A stretch of DNA of 64,000 bases, from NCBI GenBank assembly GCA_963718635.1, contig OY970367.1:4650001-4714000 (forward strand). The letters are read 5' to 3'. Numbering within the stretch: the first letter of the stretch is position 1; every line of letters starts with the position of its first letter. A program made the position numbers and the translations under genes. The DNA comes from JAIOQJ01 sp963718635. Lineage in GTDB: Bacteria; Planctomycetota; Planctomycetia; Gemmatales; Gemmataceae. This document shows positions 30,489 through 39,303 of the stretch, piece after piece. The notes below the pieces were generated by a model that saw only the letters and a program-made list of their open reading frames with translations, made no database searches and was not told where the DNA came from.

Positions 30489-30632
30489 ACCCTGCCTCCC
30501 CCCGCAAAGCCGGGGGGAGGGGGAGCGCGTTCTGCTAATGTCTTAGCAGCAGTTCTCGCACCCTGCCCTCCCCCCGCAAAGCCGGGGGTAGGGTGGGAGC
30601 GCGGTCGCTGATGTCTCAGCGGCGGTTCGCGG
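30489..30632. repeat. two tandem 71-73-bp units with covarying hairpins
   Basis: Each unit starts ACCCTGCC...CCCCCGCAAAGCCGGGGG and then holds a small hairpin with the same TGTC loop: TGCTAA/TTAGCA at 30533-30548 and CGCTGA/TCAGCG at 30606-30621. Stem bases differ between units but pairing is retained. The units lie just upstream of the M50 protease gene. The rest of 30296-30658 shows no gene. Confidence 0.8.
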
Positions 30633-30658
30633 ACCCGACTTCCAGATAGGCGGAGGCC

Positions 30659-31561
30659 TTGAAGCCCTTGTTTTTTCGCTTGGTTCGAATTGGTCAGTTC
30701 GGCAACGCCGACATTTTCCTGCACTGGACGATGTGGGTGCTTCCCATTTTCGTGCTGGTTCGTGGGCTTTTCCTCTATCCTGTTGCCGAGACGGTGCTGC
30801 AGGCTGGCGCTGGTGGCCGGCTATTATTGCTGCCTTTTGTTGCATGAACTGGCCCATCTTCAAGCAGCCCGGTGGGTTCGGCTTGGCGTGCGCAGTCTAC
30901 GCATTTATCCTTACGGCAGCTCGCCGAAGCTGATGGAAATCAGTGAGCGCCCGTGGAAAGAAATTTGGGTGGCGGCTGCGGGGCCGGTCGCCCATGCGCT
31001 GATTGCCGCACTGCTAGCCCTGGCGCTTACGACCAACGATGTTGATTTATCGCCCAATTTTGAATCGGCCGAGCCCTTCTGGCCTTCGTTCTTCAATCGA
31101 CTTTTTTGGCTGAATGTGCTCTTGGCCGTGCTGCATCTGGTACCCGCCTTTCCGCTGGACGGCGGCCAGATATTCCGCGGCGCTTCGCGCTATCCGCGCA
31201 ACGGATGCGAGCCACCGAAGTCGCCTGCATGCTCAGTTCCTTTGTCGCGCTTTTCTTTTTAATTCCCGGAATGTTGTGGATCAGCCTTGTCTGGTGGCTT
31301 ATGGTCTTGGGGATCGTCATTCATATCAGCGCCCAGCAAGAACTCATGGCCATGCGTTATTTCGCCACGCTTCAAGATCCGGAAGCCTCCGTGACGGCCA
31401 GCGGCACCGGTTCCCTGGTAGCCATCGATCAAGTCCTCGAAGAGGACGACCTGCCGCGCGAGCCCGACTTTGATGGCCTGATCTGGAGCCCGCGCAACCG
31501 GCTCTGGATTGTTTGGCGCAAAGGCCAACCGGTAAGCGCCCATGCGCTGGTGGGCGACTGA
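30659..31561 (+). CDS. site-2-type (M50) membrane metalloprotease, two frame breaks
   Basis: A probable start is the TTG at 30659, after GGAGG. The frame changes near 30802 and 31180. The joined product has a first hydrophobic segment (MWVLPIFVLVRGLFLYP), the zinc motif LLHELAHLQAARW (HEXXH) and WKEIWVAAAGPVAHALIAAL. The third ligand region is LHLVPAFPLDGGQIFR (LDG), followed by CMLSSFVALFFLIPGMLWIS. The soluble tail from about 31370 (EASVTASGTGSLVAIDQVLE to RLWIVWRKGQPVSAH) has no recognised domain. Role: intramembrane proteolysis, substrate unknown. Confidence 0.75.
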
Positions 31562-31573
31562 TCAAGGTAAGGT

Positions 31574-31877
31574 GGGATTCGCCTCCGCCCCGCTTGCCGG
31601 GGTGGAGCGCACGTTCGTAGCTAGAATTTGAAGTCGTGCTCTCGCCGCCACCCCGCTTGCCGGGGTGGTGCGCCGGTTCGTGGTCTGCACGCTGCTTACG
31701 AACGTGCGCTCCACCCCGGCAAGCGAGGTGGCGGCGAAGCCAAATGGGAGCCAAGATTCTGGCTACGAACGTGCGCTCCACCCCGGCAAGCGGGGTGGCG
31801 GCGAAGCCAAATGGGAGCCAAGATTCTAGTTGCGAACGTGCGCTCCACCCCGGCAAGCGGGGTGGCGGCGAGTCCCA
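31574..31877. repeat. REP-like cluster, five CACCCCG-CTTGCCGGGGTG palindromes
   Basis: Two copies in one orientation (31580-31610, 31643-31673) face three in the other (31704-31735, 31772-31803, 31839-31870). The last three are near-identical direct repeats of about 67 bp that include GAAGCCAAATGGGAGCCAAG. Related palindromes lie at 44885-44910 and 56213-56232. Nothing else is seen between 31562 and 31971. Confidence 0.85.
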
Positions 31878-31971
31878 ATAGGGAATCGTCCGATCCCGTA
31901 TCCTAAGCTATACTGCACTGTCCTATGCATCATGTTGACACCGTTGCCACCAAGCGGAAATCGAGGAAGCC

Positions 31972-32541
31972 ATGTCTCGCGCCTATCGAATCTCCGTGAA
32001 GGAAAGCCTGACCCGCGATCTTTCCGCCGCCGATGAGATCTGCTCCAACCTTGAAATTCTGGAGATCCTTCCGCGCGAACAGATGAGCGAATTGCTCCGA
32101 GATGAACTGCTCGCTCGCGGCTTTGCGGAGCAAGATCAAAAACTGTCGCGCTCGGAGAATGGCGTGTCGGTGACGATCGACCCACAGTCGGGTGAAGTTG
32201 CCGTCAAGGCCGAAAGTGCAGACCATGTAGAACTCGAAGCGCAAAAGGACGATTGGGGCTACGACGACGTCGGCCCGGGCGAAGGAACCATCCGCCGCCG
32301 CATGGCCGAGAACTTGAAGAACGATCTCGAAAGGCGAGCGGCGCAGCAGCAAGAACGGCTCGATAATGAGGCGACCGAGAAACTGGAACGAGCGATGACG
32401 GAAGTCCGAGGCGAGTTGAGTCAGGCCGTCAATCGAGTCACCGCCGAGGCGCTGAAGAAGAAGGCGGCATCCATCGGCCGGATCAAAGAAATGACTGAAG
32501 ATCCCGAAAGCGGATCACTGACGATTACCGTCGAAGTTTGA
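31972..32541 (+). CDS. conserved-looking cytoplasmic protein of unknown function
   Basis: 189 residues. The N-terminal 95 residues look folded (SRAYRISVKESLTRDLSAAD, VSVTIDPQSGEVAVKAES). Residues 105-165 form a long charged helix, probably a coiled coil (LKNDLERRAAQQQERLDNEA), and the end returns to strand (SGSLTITVEV). I do not recognise the family. The ABC ATPase gene starts 25 bp downstream, so the two are probably co-transcribed. Confidence 0.6.
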   Translation: MSRAYRISVKESLTRDLSAADEICSNLEILEILPREQMSELLRDELLARGFAEQDQKLSRSENGVSVTIDPQSGEVAVKAESADHVELEAQKDDWGYDDVGPGEGTIRRRMAENLKNDLERRAAQQQERLDNEATEKLERAMTEVRGELSQAVNRVTAEALKKKAASIGRIKEMTEDPESGSLTITVEV

Positions 32542-32566
32542 GACACTCCAGCAGGATAAACGCGAA

Positions 32567-33244
32567 ATGTCGTTGATTGTTCAAGATCTCGATAAAGAGT
32601 ATGCCGCCCGTTCAGGGCCCTTGGCCGTGCTGCGCAACATCCAGTTGCAAATGGAGCGCGGCGAAGCTCTGGCGATCATGGGGCCCTCGGGATCGGGAAA
32701 GAGTACGCTGTTGCACATTCTAGGGACGCTCGATACGCCGACCCGCGGGCAGGTGGTGCTCGATGGCGTCAATCCGTTTACGTTGCCGGAGCCGGAACTC
32801 GCCAAGTTTCGCAATCGCCGCATCGGATTTGTTTTTCAAGATCACCATCTGCTGCCGCAGTGCAACGTGTTGGAAAACGTCGTGCTGCCTACGCTCGTCA
32901 ATGCCGACAGCAACCGGTCGCAGGTTGATCGTGATGCGCGCGCATTGCTGGAGCGCGTCGGCCTGAATAATCGCTTCGATCACTTTCCCGCGGAACTGTC
33001 GGGAGGGGAACGGCAGCGCGTGGCTGTAGCCCGCGCTAATCCAGAAGCCGCTGCTCCTTCTCGCGGATGAGCCAACCGGCAACCTCGATCGCGCCAATGC
33101 GCTGAGCATTGCACGGCTGTTGATTGACCTTCATCAACAAGAACAGACTATTCTCATCGTCGTCACACACAGCGCCGACCTCGCGCGACTGTTGCCGAAA
33201 ACAATGGAAATGAACGACGGGTGCTGGCGCCGTGCGAACGCTAG
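32567..33244 (+). CDS. LolD-like ABC transporter ATPase, two frame breaks
   Basis: About 225 codons. Motifs in order: Walker A GPSGSGKST near residue 44, Q-loop FVFQDHHLLPQ, signature LSGGERQRVAVARA, Walker B LLLLADEPTGNLD and H-loop VVTHSADLA. The layout is that of LolD/MacB-type ATPases, but no permease lies next to it. The frame breaks near 33040 (CGCGCTAATC, where a GC pair seems lost before CTAATC) and near 33221. The latter restores MEMNDGVLAPCER with a stop at 33244. All ATPase motifs are intact once joined. Confidence 0.85.
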
Positions 33245-33290
33245 TGCCGGCACGGCGGGAGGCGTAAACCGTCGGAGCCTTCCTCCGCGC

Positions 33291-34296
33291 TCAGGGCGTC
33301 AACACAATCTTACCCGTCAGCGTCCCCGCTTTCTTCAGCGTGTTCTCCTCTTGCAGCTGGTGAGCCGCCGCCGCTTCGCTGAAGCGCACTGCGCTTGCCG
33401 ATCAAGGATCGCAACTTTCCTTCGGCTAGCCAGCGGTTGATATCGTCGGCGCAGATCCGTTGTTCAGCGGGCGTCATGTTGAACATGGCAAAGCCCGTAA
33501 GTGACAGGCCTTTGACGTAGAACGGCCCGTTAGGGAAAGCAGGCCTGGCCGCTCGGCCTGCCATAACGATAATGCGGCCGCGAGCGCTCATCGCCTCTAC
33601 GGTTTTATCCAGGTCGCTCGGCGGTTGCGTCTCGAACCAAACCTGGACTCCCTTGCCGGCTGTGAATTCTTTGATTTTCGCGTTCACATCTTCAGATTTG
33701 TAGTCGATAACAAGCGACGCGCCCAACTGATTCGCCAAGGCTCTTTTCTCGGGAGAGCCGACTGTGGTGACCGCATGCGCCCCGGCGGCGCGGGCCATTT
33801 GCACTACCATCGCGCCAACGCCGCCCGTGCCGCCGTTGACGAAAACTGTCTCGCCCGGTCGTAGCTTGGCGCATTGAAACAGTCCCAGATGCGCGGTGAT
33901 GCCGACGAGCGCGCAGGCAGCGGCGTCTTCATCAGATGTAGTTGTCGGCGTTGCATAGACGAAGTCTTCGTGAACGCAGGCGAATTCTGCGAAAGTGCCT
34001 TGTCGACCGAGCAAACCCTGATTGGAACCCCAGACACGATCACCCGATTGAAAGCCTTTTACGCCGGCGCCAACGGACTCAACCGTGCCGGCAAAATCGC
34101 AGCCGGGGATGAAGGGAAATGGTAAGTTCATCGGCGCTGCCCCCGATCGAATGTACGTATCGATCGGGTTCAACGATGTAGCCGCGATGCGAACGCACAT
34201 TTCGCCCGCTTTTGGCTCCGGAGTAGGCAAGTCGCCGTATTGGATCACGTCGGGCGTTCCGGTTTTTTCGAAGAATGCAGCCTTCATTGTTTTCAT
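33291..34296 (-). CDS. NADPH:quinone reductase-like zinc-free MDR enzyme, one frame break
   Basis: About 335 residues from the ATG at 34296 (AAGG upstream). It has the GroES-like N-terminal fold (PFPFIPGCDFAGTVESVGAG) and the NADP-binding GGTGGVGAMVVQMARAAGAH near residue 155, with no structural-zinc cysteines, as in QOR/zeta-crystallin. Near 33400 the frame changes, and the true C-terminus reads AVRFSEAAAAHQLQEENTLK then GKIVLTP, stopping at 33291. It converges on the LolD-like gene with 46 bp between stops. Confidence 0.82.
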
Positions 34297-34340
34297 ATTT
34301 GAATACCTTAGATCTCGCGAGGCGCAAGCAGCCAGATTCA

Positions 34341-34615
34341 CACTAACCCGACGCGTTAGCGAGGCACGGCCCCGAAGCGTTAGCGAGGTTTTTCTCGCCC
34401 CTCGCTGAGTATAACGCTAACGCTTCAGGGATTGCCTCGCTGACGCTTCGGGTTGGTGTAATCCGCCGACTTCGAATTGTGAACTATGTACTTTCTCCTC
34501 GGAACGCTACGCACCCGGGATTCTGACGACCTCCGCTACGGAATCGAAGCGTAGCGGAAGTCGTCAGACTTCCGCTCAACGCTACGTACTCGGAAGTCTG
34601 ACGACTTCCGTTACG
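34341..34615. repeat. two palindromic repeat systems between convergent-facing genes
   Basis: Part one: CACTAACCCGACGCGTTAGC at 34341 pairs with TGCCTCGCTGACGCTTCGGG at 34433-34458. A similar segment occurs at 61570-61650. Part two: three alternating copies of a CTACG...AAGTCGTCAGACTTCCG block at 34507-34540, 34550-34574 (inverted) and 34582-34615. The last runs into the end of the peptidase gene. Confidence 0.7.
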
Positions 34616-36743
34616 GCACCCGTTTGATACGCCTTTTCCCAGTCAACTCGTCGGCAATGTCGTTCGCTTCGTAGACTTTGCGAAGGGCTTCGATGATGCC
34701 GCGAGAGTCGACGGAGACGGCCCGCGCGATTTGGTCGTCGAAGATGAAATCGAGCACGAGCGATTGGATATTGCCGTCGAAAATCAGGCCGACAACCTCG
34801 GCGTTCTTGTTGATGACCGGGCTACCGGAGTTGCCGCCGATAATGTCGGCCGTGCAAATAAAGTTAAGCGGCGTCTTCAGATCGAGTTTCTCTTTCGCCT
34901 TGATCCAACGCGGCGGCAAGTCAAATGGCGGCCGATCTTCGTGCTCTTGCGAGCGCGTATATAGGCCGCTGAATTCCGTGAAAGGGGGCACTGCCTTGCC
35001 ATCTTCCTGGTAGCCTTTCACTTCGCCGAATGCAAGCCGTAGTGTGAAGGTGGCATCGGGGTAGGTGTTGGCGCCATCCATCGCATAGCGGGCCTTGGCC
35101 AACGCGCTATAGGCCTGTCGCTTCGGCTCATCGACTTCATTCTCGAATACTTTGCGGACCTTTCGCGATTCGGGATCAAGCAGTTTCGCGAGCAAGATCA
35201 TTGGATCAGTCGAGGCGTCGATGGCCGCTTGGCCGCCGTTGTAAAGCGCCTTGCGCAAGGCCACGTTCTTGATCGTGCAGCCGTTAATGAGCTCAAAGGC
35301 CCGCTCGCGCGGCGATTTGCCGGCAAGGATTTTCTTGACTAGTTCATTGTCTTCGCCATATTGTCCTGCGAGGAAGGTCAACGAGTCGGCCAGCTTCAAA
35401 ATTTCAAAGTCGTCGTAGATCTCTTCATCCGAAAAGAGCTTGAACTCGAGCGACGCGAGACGGGCGTCGCCGAATTCGCGAAGACGCTCGCCGCTCGGCT
35501 TCGCTTTTTCCTCAGCAGCGCGAACGAGCGTGCGTGCGATACTGAATAGGTGGCAATTGAAGCCCGCGCCGTTTTCGAGAAGCGTCACATCGCGAATCGT
35601 TTTCGCTCGGATCTCCTCGCAAGTGGCAATCTTCTCGAAAGCGCCTTTTGCGTCTGCCAACCATGCGGTTTCGTCAGTTGACTTGACCGTCTTGAGGAAC
35701 TCGCGCAAGCGTGTTTCCTCTGCCACTTTGCGGGCCATCAACTTCGGATCGAGCAATCCCGCGAGCCCGCCAACGCGAGCCTTGCGGCTGTTCTGGATGC
35801 TGAACAGGTCTTCCCTCGCTCGTCGCCGATTCTCGGCACTACGCTCGCTCCAACTGCCGAGGGCCACTTCCATGCGGTAGAGACGCTGCAACAGGTAGGG
35901 GTAGCCGGTGTTGCGCAAGTAGGCAAGCTCGGCCATCGTGTTTTGGCGGTTGGTGCGCCCGGGATGTCCTGAAACGAAGAGCAATTCGCCTTCTTTGGAG
36001 CCGTTGGCGCTCCATGTCAGGTACTCTTCAACTTGAATGGGCTTGTCGTTCTCGTATACGCGGAAGAAACAGATATCGAGATCGTAGCGCGGATATTCAA
36101 AATTGTCCGGATCGCCGCCGTAGAAAGCGATCTGCTGTTCGGGAGCGAAAACGAGGCGGATGTCAGTGTATTTCTTGAACGTGTAGAGGTGGTACTGGCC
36201 GCCGTTGTAGAGAGTGACAACGTCAGCGCGAATGTTCTGTTTCTCGTCTGCTGCGCCCTTTTCAATTTCCGATATGCGCTTGCGCCGGGCGACGAACGCT
36301 TCTTCGCCTTTCATTCCAGGCTTCACCGCTGCTTCAACGTCTTTCGTTACCACTTCAATTTTGAGCAGGACGTTTAGTTCTAGTCCCTTGCATTTGATTT
36401 CTTCGTCGAGCGTTTTCGCGTGAAAGCCATCCTTCAGATAGTTGTGCTTCTCGTCGCTCACTTTTTGCAAATCGTCCGCACCGACGTGATGATTGGTCAT
36501 TACCAAACCATCCGGCGAAACGAACGATCCCGAGCCGCCCGAATTGAAGCGGACTGACGACTTCTGCACGTGGTTAAGCCATTTTTCATCAGCATCGAAC
36601 GCATATTTCTTTTTGAGATAGTCGCGTGGCGGATTGTTGAAAAGCCACATTCCTTCGTCGCCTTGCAGGGCTGATTCCGTCATCGTCAATGCTCCTACAA
36701 GGATGGCACACGCCCAAACCGCACGGCAGCGCATAGTCATCAT
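34611..36743 (-). CDS. secreted S46-family dipeptidyl peptidase (DPP7/DPP11-like)
   Basis: About 710 residues from the ATG at 36743, with a signal peptide (WACAILVGALTMTESA). The chymotrypsin-like triad is visible: His in VMTNHHVGAD near residue 85, Asp in DPDNFEYPRYDLDICFFR near residue 220, and Ser in IIGGNSGSPVINK near residue 645. The helical insertion between them is typical of S46 and absent from other S1-like families. Such enzymes release dipeptides in the periplasm. The length is normal and the frame intact. Confidence 0.9.
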   Translation of the reverse strand: MMTMRCRAVWACAILVGALTMTESALQGDEGMWLFNNPPRDYLKKKYAFDADEKWLNHVQKSSVRFNSGGSGSFVSPDGLVMTNHHVGADDLQKVSDEKHNYLKDGFHAKTLDEEIKCKGLELNVLLKIEVVTKDVEAAVKPGMKGEEAFVARRKRISEIEKGAADEKQNIRADVVTLYNGGQYHLYTFKKYTDIRLVFAPEQQIAFYGGDPDNFEYPRYDLDICFFRVYENDKPIQVEEYLTWSANGSKEGELLFVSGHPGRTNRQNTMAELAYLRNTGYPYLLQRLYRMEVALGSWSERSAENRRRAREDLFSIQNSRKARVGGLAGLLDPKLMARKVAEETRLREFLKTVKSTDETAWLADAKGAFEKIATCEEIRAKTIRDVTLLENGAGFNCHLFSIARTLVRAAEEKAKPSGERLREFGDARLASLEFKLFSDEEIYDDFEILKLADSLTFLAGQYGEDNELVKKILAGKSPRERAFELINGCTIKNVALRKALYNGGQAAIDASTDPMILLAKLLDPESRKVRKVFENEVDEPKRQAYSALAKARYAMDGANTYPDATFTLRLAFGEVKGYQEDGKAVPPFTEFSGLYTRSQEHEDRPPFDLPPRWIKAKEKLDLKTPLNFICTADIIGGNSGSPVINKNAEVVGLIFDGNIQSLVLDFIFDDQIARAVSVDSRGIIEALRKVYEANDIADELTGKRRIKRVP

Positions 36744-36853
36744 GTTTGCTCCTGGTTCCACTACGATACAAGCTTGATTCGATCAGGGCCTGAAGAGACG
36801 TTATAGTTGAAAATTTCGGTTTGATGCTTCGAACTTTGAATAGCTACGCGCAT

Positions 36854-36893
36854 AAAAAAAGCGGATAGGTCGCCAGCGACCTATCCGCTTTGT
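36854..36893 (-). terminator. rho-independent terminator of the envelope operon
   Basis: AAAGCGGATAGGTCGC and GCGACCTATCCGCTTT pair perfectly around a two-base loop. Read on the minus strand, the stem is followed by a T run (the plus strand shows CATAAAAAAAGCGG). It lies 20 bp after the stop at 36913. Confidence 0.88.
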
Positions 36894-36912
36894 CTTCTGG
36901 AAATTTCAAGAG

Positions 36913-37635
36913 TTAATTGCCGGCAGTTGATGAACGTTCATAGCTCCCGTAGTGATTACGGTTATTCGATGCTGATGAACCATCGGAGGATGACAGATCA
37001 ATCAACTTTTCCGCGCCGAGCTTATGCGCGACTTCGTCTAGAATTTCCTTGACGGTCTCACTTGCTTCGCTCGGAACGGACTTCAAGATCATACCGCGAA
37101 GCGACCCGACCAACGCCCCCATGGCCAAACCTTTGAGTTTGGAGAATTGAGGCGCCCAATCACCCAAGAGCGATTCGCTGGTGAACGCCGTATGTTTGCG
37201 CGCTTTGCTCGCACCGTTGCTGCCTGCCTGCACGTTATCCGAAATAGGTGCCGCAACGATGCCTCGCGAAGCGTTTTCCACAGAGCGAATGCTGGCCCGT
37301 GCCAACGATTCCAGATAGAAACCGACTGCCACGGAACCAGCGAAGAATACCCAGGGGTGGGCCTCGACTTGTTCGGTGATATTGAACCAACCTTTAACGG
37401 TTTGCATGCTGTCGTGAACAGCCTCTTTGACCGCTTCCGCAGTTCCTTCGACCGATTCTTTAACCGTGTTTACAGTCTCTTTAACTGAATCAGTAACGGC
37501 GGTAACCGTATCAGCAACGGCCCCGGTGGCGCCCTGGATATCGCCTGTGACCTTGTTTTCGAGCGTCTCCAATTTTTCAGTAATGGAGGCCCGCGTATTT
37601 TCCATCTGATGACGGATTAGCTCTTCGTTTTCCAT
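36913..37635 (-). CDS. DUF3618/YqjD-like membrane-associated protein
   Basis: 240 residues from the ATG at 37635. The opening ENEELIRHQMENTRASITEK, LETLENKV is the DUF3618 pattern. A long helix follows with Val/Thr-rich heptads (SVKETVNTVKESVEGTAEAV), then one transmembrane segment (HPWVFFAGSVAVGFYLESLA) and a disordered Ser/Asn tail. It overlaps the preceding gene by 19 bp and is the last gene of a three-gene operon. Confidence 0.75.
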   Translation of the reverse strand: MENEELIRHQMENTRASITEKLETLENKVTGDIQGATGAVADTVTAVTDSVKETVNTVKESVEGTAEAVKEAVHDSMQTVKGWFNITEQVEAHPWVFFAGSVAVGFYLESLARASIRSVENASRGIVAAPISDNVQAGSNGASKARKHTAFTSESLLGDWAPQFSKLKGLAMGALVGSLRGMILKSVPSEASETVKEILDEVAHKLGAEKLIDLSSSDGSSASNNRNHYGSYERSSTAGN

Positions 37636-38024
37636 TGGATGTTCTCTTTCACGCCGGCCGCGGATTGCTCGAGCGGCGGTATTACGGATGCAAACTGTTT
37701 GATGCAACTGCGGACTGCTAACGCACCAGCCGCACAGGCAAGCAAGCCAACAATGGCGTACGCGCCCCAAACATGTAAATCTGGAACGGCATAGTAAAGC
37801 AGTTGGGCAAGCGCCATCGCAAGGATGACGCTGCCAATCATAATGACAAAAGCGCCCACTACACCGGGAATTGCAGCCATTGCTGCACGGTGGGCGTCGT
37901 TTTTGAGCTCAACTTTTACCAGCTTGATCTGCTGGGAAACGAGATCTTCGGTATCGCGGACAATACCTCCGACCAGTTGAGTGAGTCCCGGTCCCCGATC
38001 AGTGTCGAGTTCAGTGGTTACCAT
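37617..38024 (-). CDS. YqjE/phage-holin-superfamily-like membrane protein
   Basis: About 135 residues from the ATG at 38024, two bases after the stop of the upstream gene. A charged amphipathic start (VSQQIKLVKVELKNDAHRAA) precedes two helices (GVVGAFVIMIGSVILAMALA and VWGAYAIVGLLACAAGALAV). This is the pattern of the putative actinobacterial holin-X/YqjE family found next to YqjD and DUF3618 genes. An envelope or stress role is inferred from those neighbours. Confidence 0.75.
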   Translation of the reverse strand: MVTTELDTDRGPGLTQLVGGIVRDTEDLVSQQIKLVKVELKNDAHRAAMAAIPGVVGAFVIMIGSVILAMALAQLLYYAVPDLHVWGAYAIVGLLACAAGALAVRSCIKQFASVIPPLEQSAAGVKENIQWKTKS

Positions 38025-38026
38025 TT

Positions 38027-38500
38027 TCAACCTCGGAGTGCGCGAGCGACGAGGAACCCTAAACCAACGCCGACCAATACGGCCGGAATCGGATTGCGAC
38101 GAATGACGCCGGTCATATCGCCGACGATATCGTTTAAATCATGCTCTTCAAAATAGCGGGTGCCGCTGTGAAGTGTTGACTTCACCGAATCGTGAACTGA
38201 AGTCGCACACGACTCGGCACGATGTCCGATATTATGGGCAGCTTCGCTGGCGGCGTTCCCAACGGACGAAGCAATTCCTTGCGCCTGATCGATGACTCGG
38301 CCGGCGGCGTCTTTCACGCTATGGATGGCGCCTGAAGCAGCGCTGCCAGCGTGAGAAGCAGCGTTCGAAGCGGCATTGCCGGCGTTCGATGCAGCGTTCG
38401 AAGCAGTGTTTCCAGCGTTCGAGGCGGCGTTCGCCGCTGCGTTGCCGACGCGGTTCACCGTTTTATCGTCATGAGTCGAAACAGCCATGATGTTCTCCAT
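38027..38500 (-). CDS. YqjD/ElaB-like protein with Ala-Ser-Asn repeats
   Basis: 157 residues, or 153 from the second Met. Residues 20-60 repeat NAASNAGN/TASNAASN in an 11-residue register typical of amphipathic LEA- or apolipoprotein-like helices. After that come a helical region, then the YqjD-type end: NPIPAVLVGVGLGFLVARAL. In other bacteria such proteins anchor at the inner membrane in stationary phase and bind ribosomes; that function is carried over by family only. First gene of the operon. Confidence 0.75.
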   Translation of the reverse strand: MENIMAVSTHDDKTVNRVGNAAANAASNAGNTASNAASNAGNAASNAASHAGSAASGAIHSVKDAAGRVIDQAQGIASSVGNAASEAAHNIGHRAESCATSVHDSVKSTLHSGTRYFEEHDLNDIVGDMTGVIRRNPIPAVLVGVGLGFLVARALRG

Positions 38501-38592
38501 TCAGTCAGCCTCGGCAGAGCAATCGAACGAGAGGTTGCTTCCTTCCGCCGAGTTTAGTTATGAATTGAAGTGCACATCTGGTGCCAATAAAT

Positions 38593-38666
38593 TACCCCCG
38601 GCGTGATTCGAACACGCGACCGACGGATTAGAAATCCGTTGCTCTATCCAGCTGAGCTACGGGGGC
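38593..38666 (-). tRNA. tRNA-Arg (anticodon TCT)
   Basis: On the minus strand the cloverleaf runs from GCCCCCGTAGCTCAGCTGGA to CACGCCGGGGGTA. The anticodon stem ACGGA/TCCGT encloses TTTCTAA, giving anticodon TCT. The T-arm is GCGTG TTCGAAT CACGC. The acceptor pairs 7 of 7 with one G-T. CCA is not encoded. Confidence 0.97.
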
Positions 38667-38693
38667 TTGGTTTGTCATTTTACATTACACACT

Positions 38694-39260
38694 TCAACCG
38701 CCGCCGAGTTTGCCACGGCCCATAACCGAATAGACAGGGCCTTCGCGTTGAAGTTCGCTGCTCATCACTAGGACTTCATCAATAGCGACCGTGCCGCCAT
38801 GCCAGTCGGCATATTCCGCCAAGTGCGGACTCCAATCGTCGCTGCGGTCCTCTGCTGAAAGTCTACCTAACGTCAAGTGCGGCGCAAAGGCCCGGTTTTC
38901 GCGTCGGAAGCCGCCAATACGCAGAACCGGCTCCTCCAGCATGGCATGGATCTGCTTCAATTGCGTGGCCCCGGCGGCAACGCCTGCCCACAGAATCTTC
39001 GGCCGACGGGCATTGGGGAACGCTTCAAGGCCGCCAAGCTCCAGCGTAAACGAAGGGACTTCGCGCATCTTATCCTTTACCACCCGACAGATCGCGTTAA
39101 CATCGAACTGCGTCGCTTCGCCCAGGAACATCAAGGTGATGTGCAAGTTAGCCTCTTCCACCCACTTGACCCCTGGCGCTAGGCGAGCGAGCGTTTGCTG
39201 AAGCGCGACGGCCTTTTGGCGAATGGATTCGCCAACGTCAATCGCGATGAAAGTGCGCAA
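38694..39260 (-). CDS. thpR: RNA 2',3'-cyclic phosphodiesterase (2'-5' RNA ligase family)
   Basis: 188 residues, the usual size. The two catalytic HXTX motifs are HITLMFLG near residue 41 and HLTLGRLS near residue 128. The fold starts MRTFIAIDVGESIRQ. Members hydrolyse 2',3'-cyclic phosphates or ligate 2'-5' bonds in vitro; the cellular role is unsettled. It lies between the tRNA gene and the sugar kinase on the same strand. Intact frame. Confidence 0.9.
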   Translation of the reverse strand: MRTFIAIDVGESIRQKAVALQQTLARLAPGVKWVEEANLHITLMFLGEATQFDVNAICRVVKDKMREVPSFTLELGGLEAFPNARRPKILWAGVAAGATQLKQIHAMLEEPVLRIGGFRRENRAFAPHLTLGRLSAEDRSDDWSPHLAEYADWHGGTVAIDEVLVMSSELQREGPVYSVMGRGKLGGG

Positions 39261-39303
39261 TTTTGGCCATGAGAACCGGAAATCAGAGGACAGAGTTACG
39301 TTT

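Noticed and set aside
31628..31906. Short frames with repeated HPGKRGGGE peptides
   Set aside because: They arise from the REP-like DNA repeat and are not conserved protein sequence.
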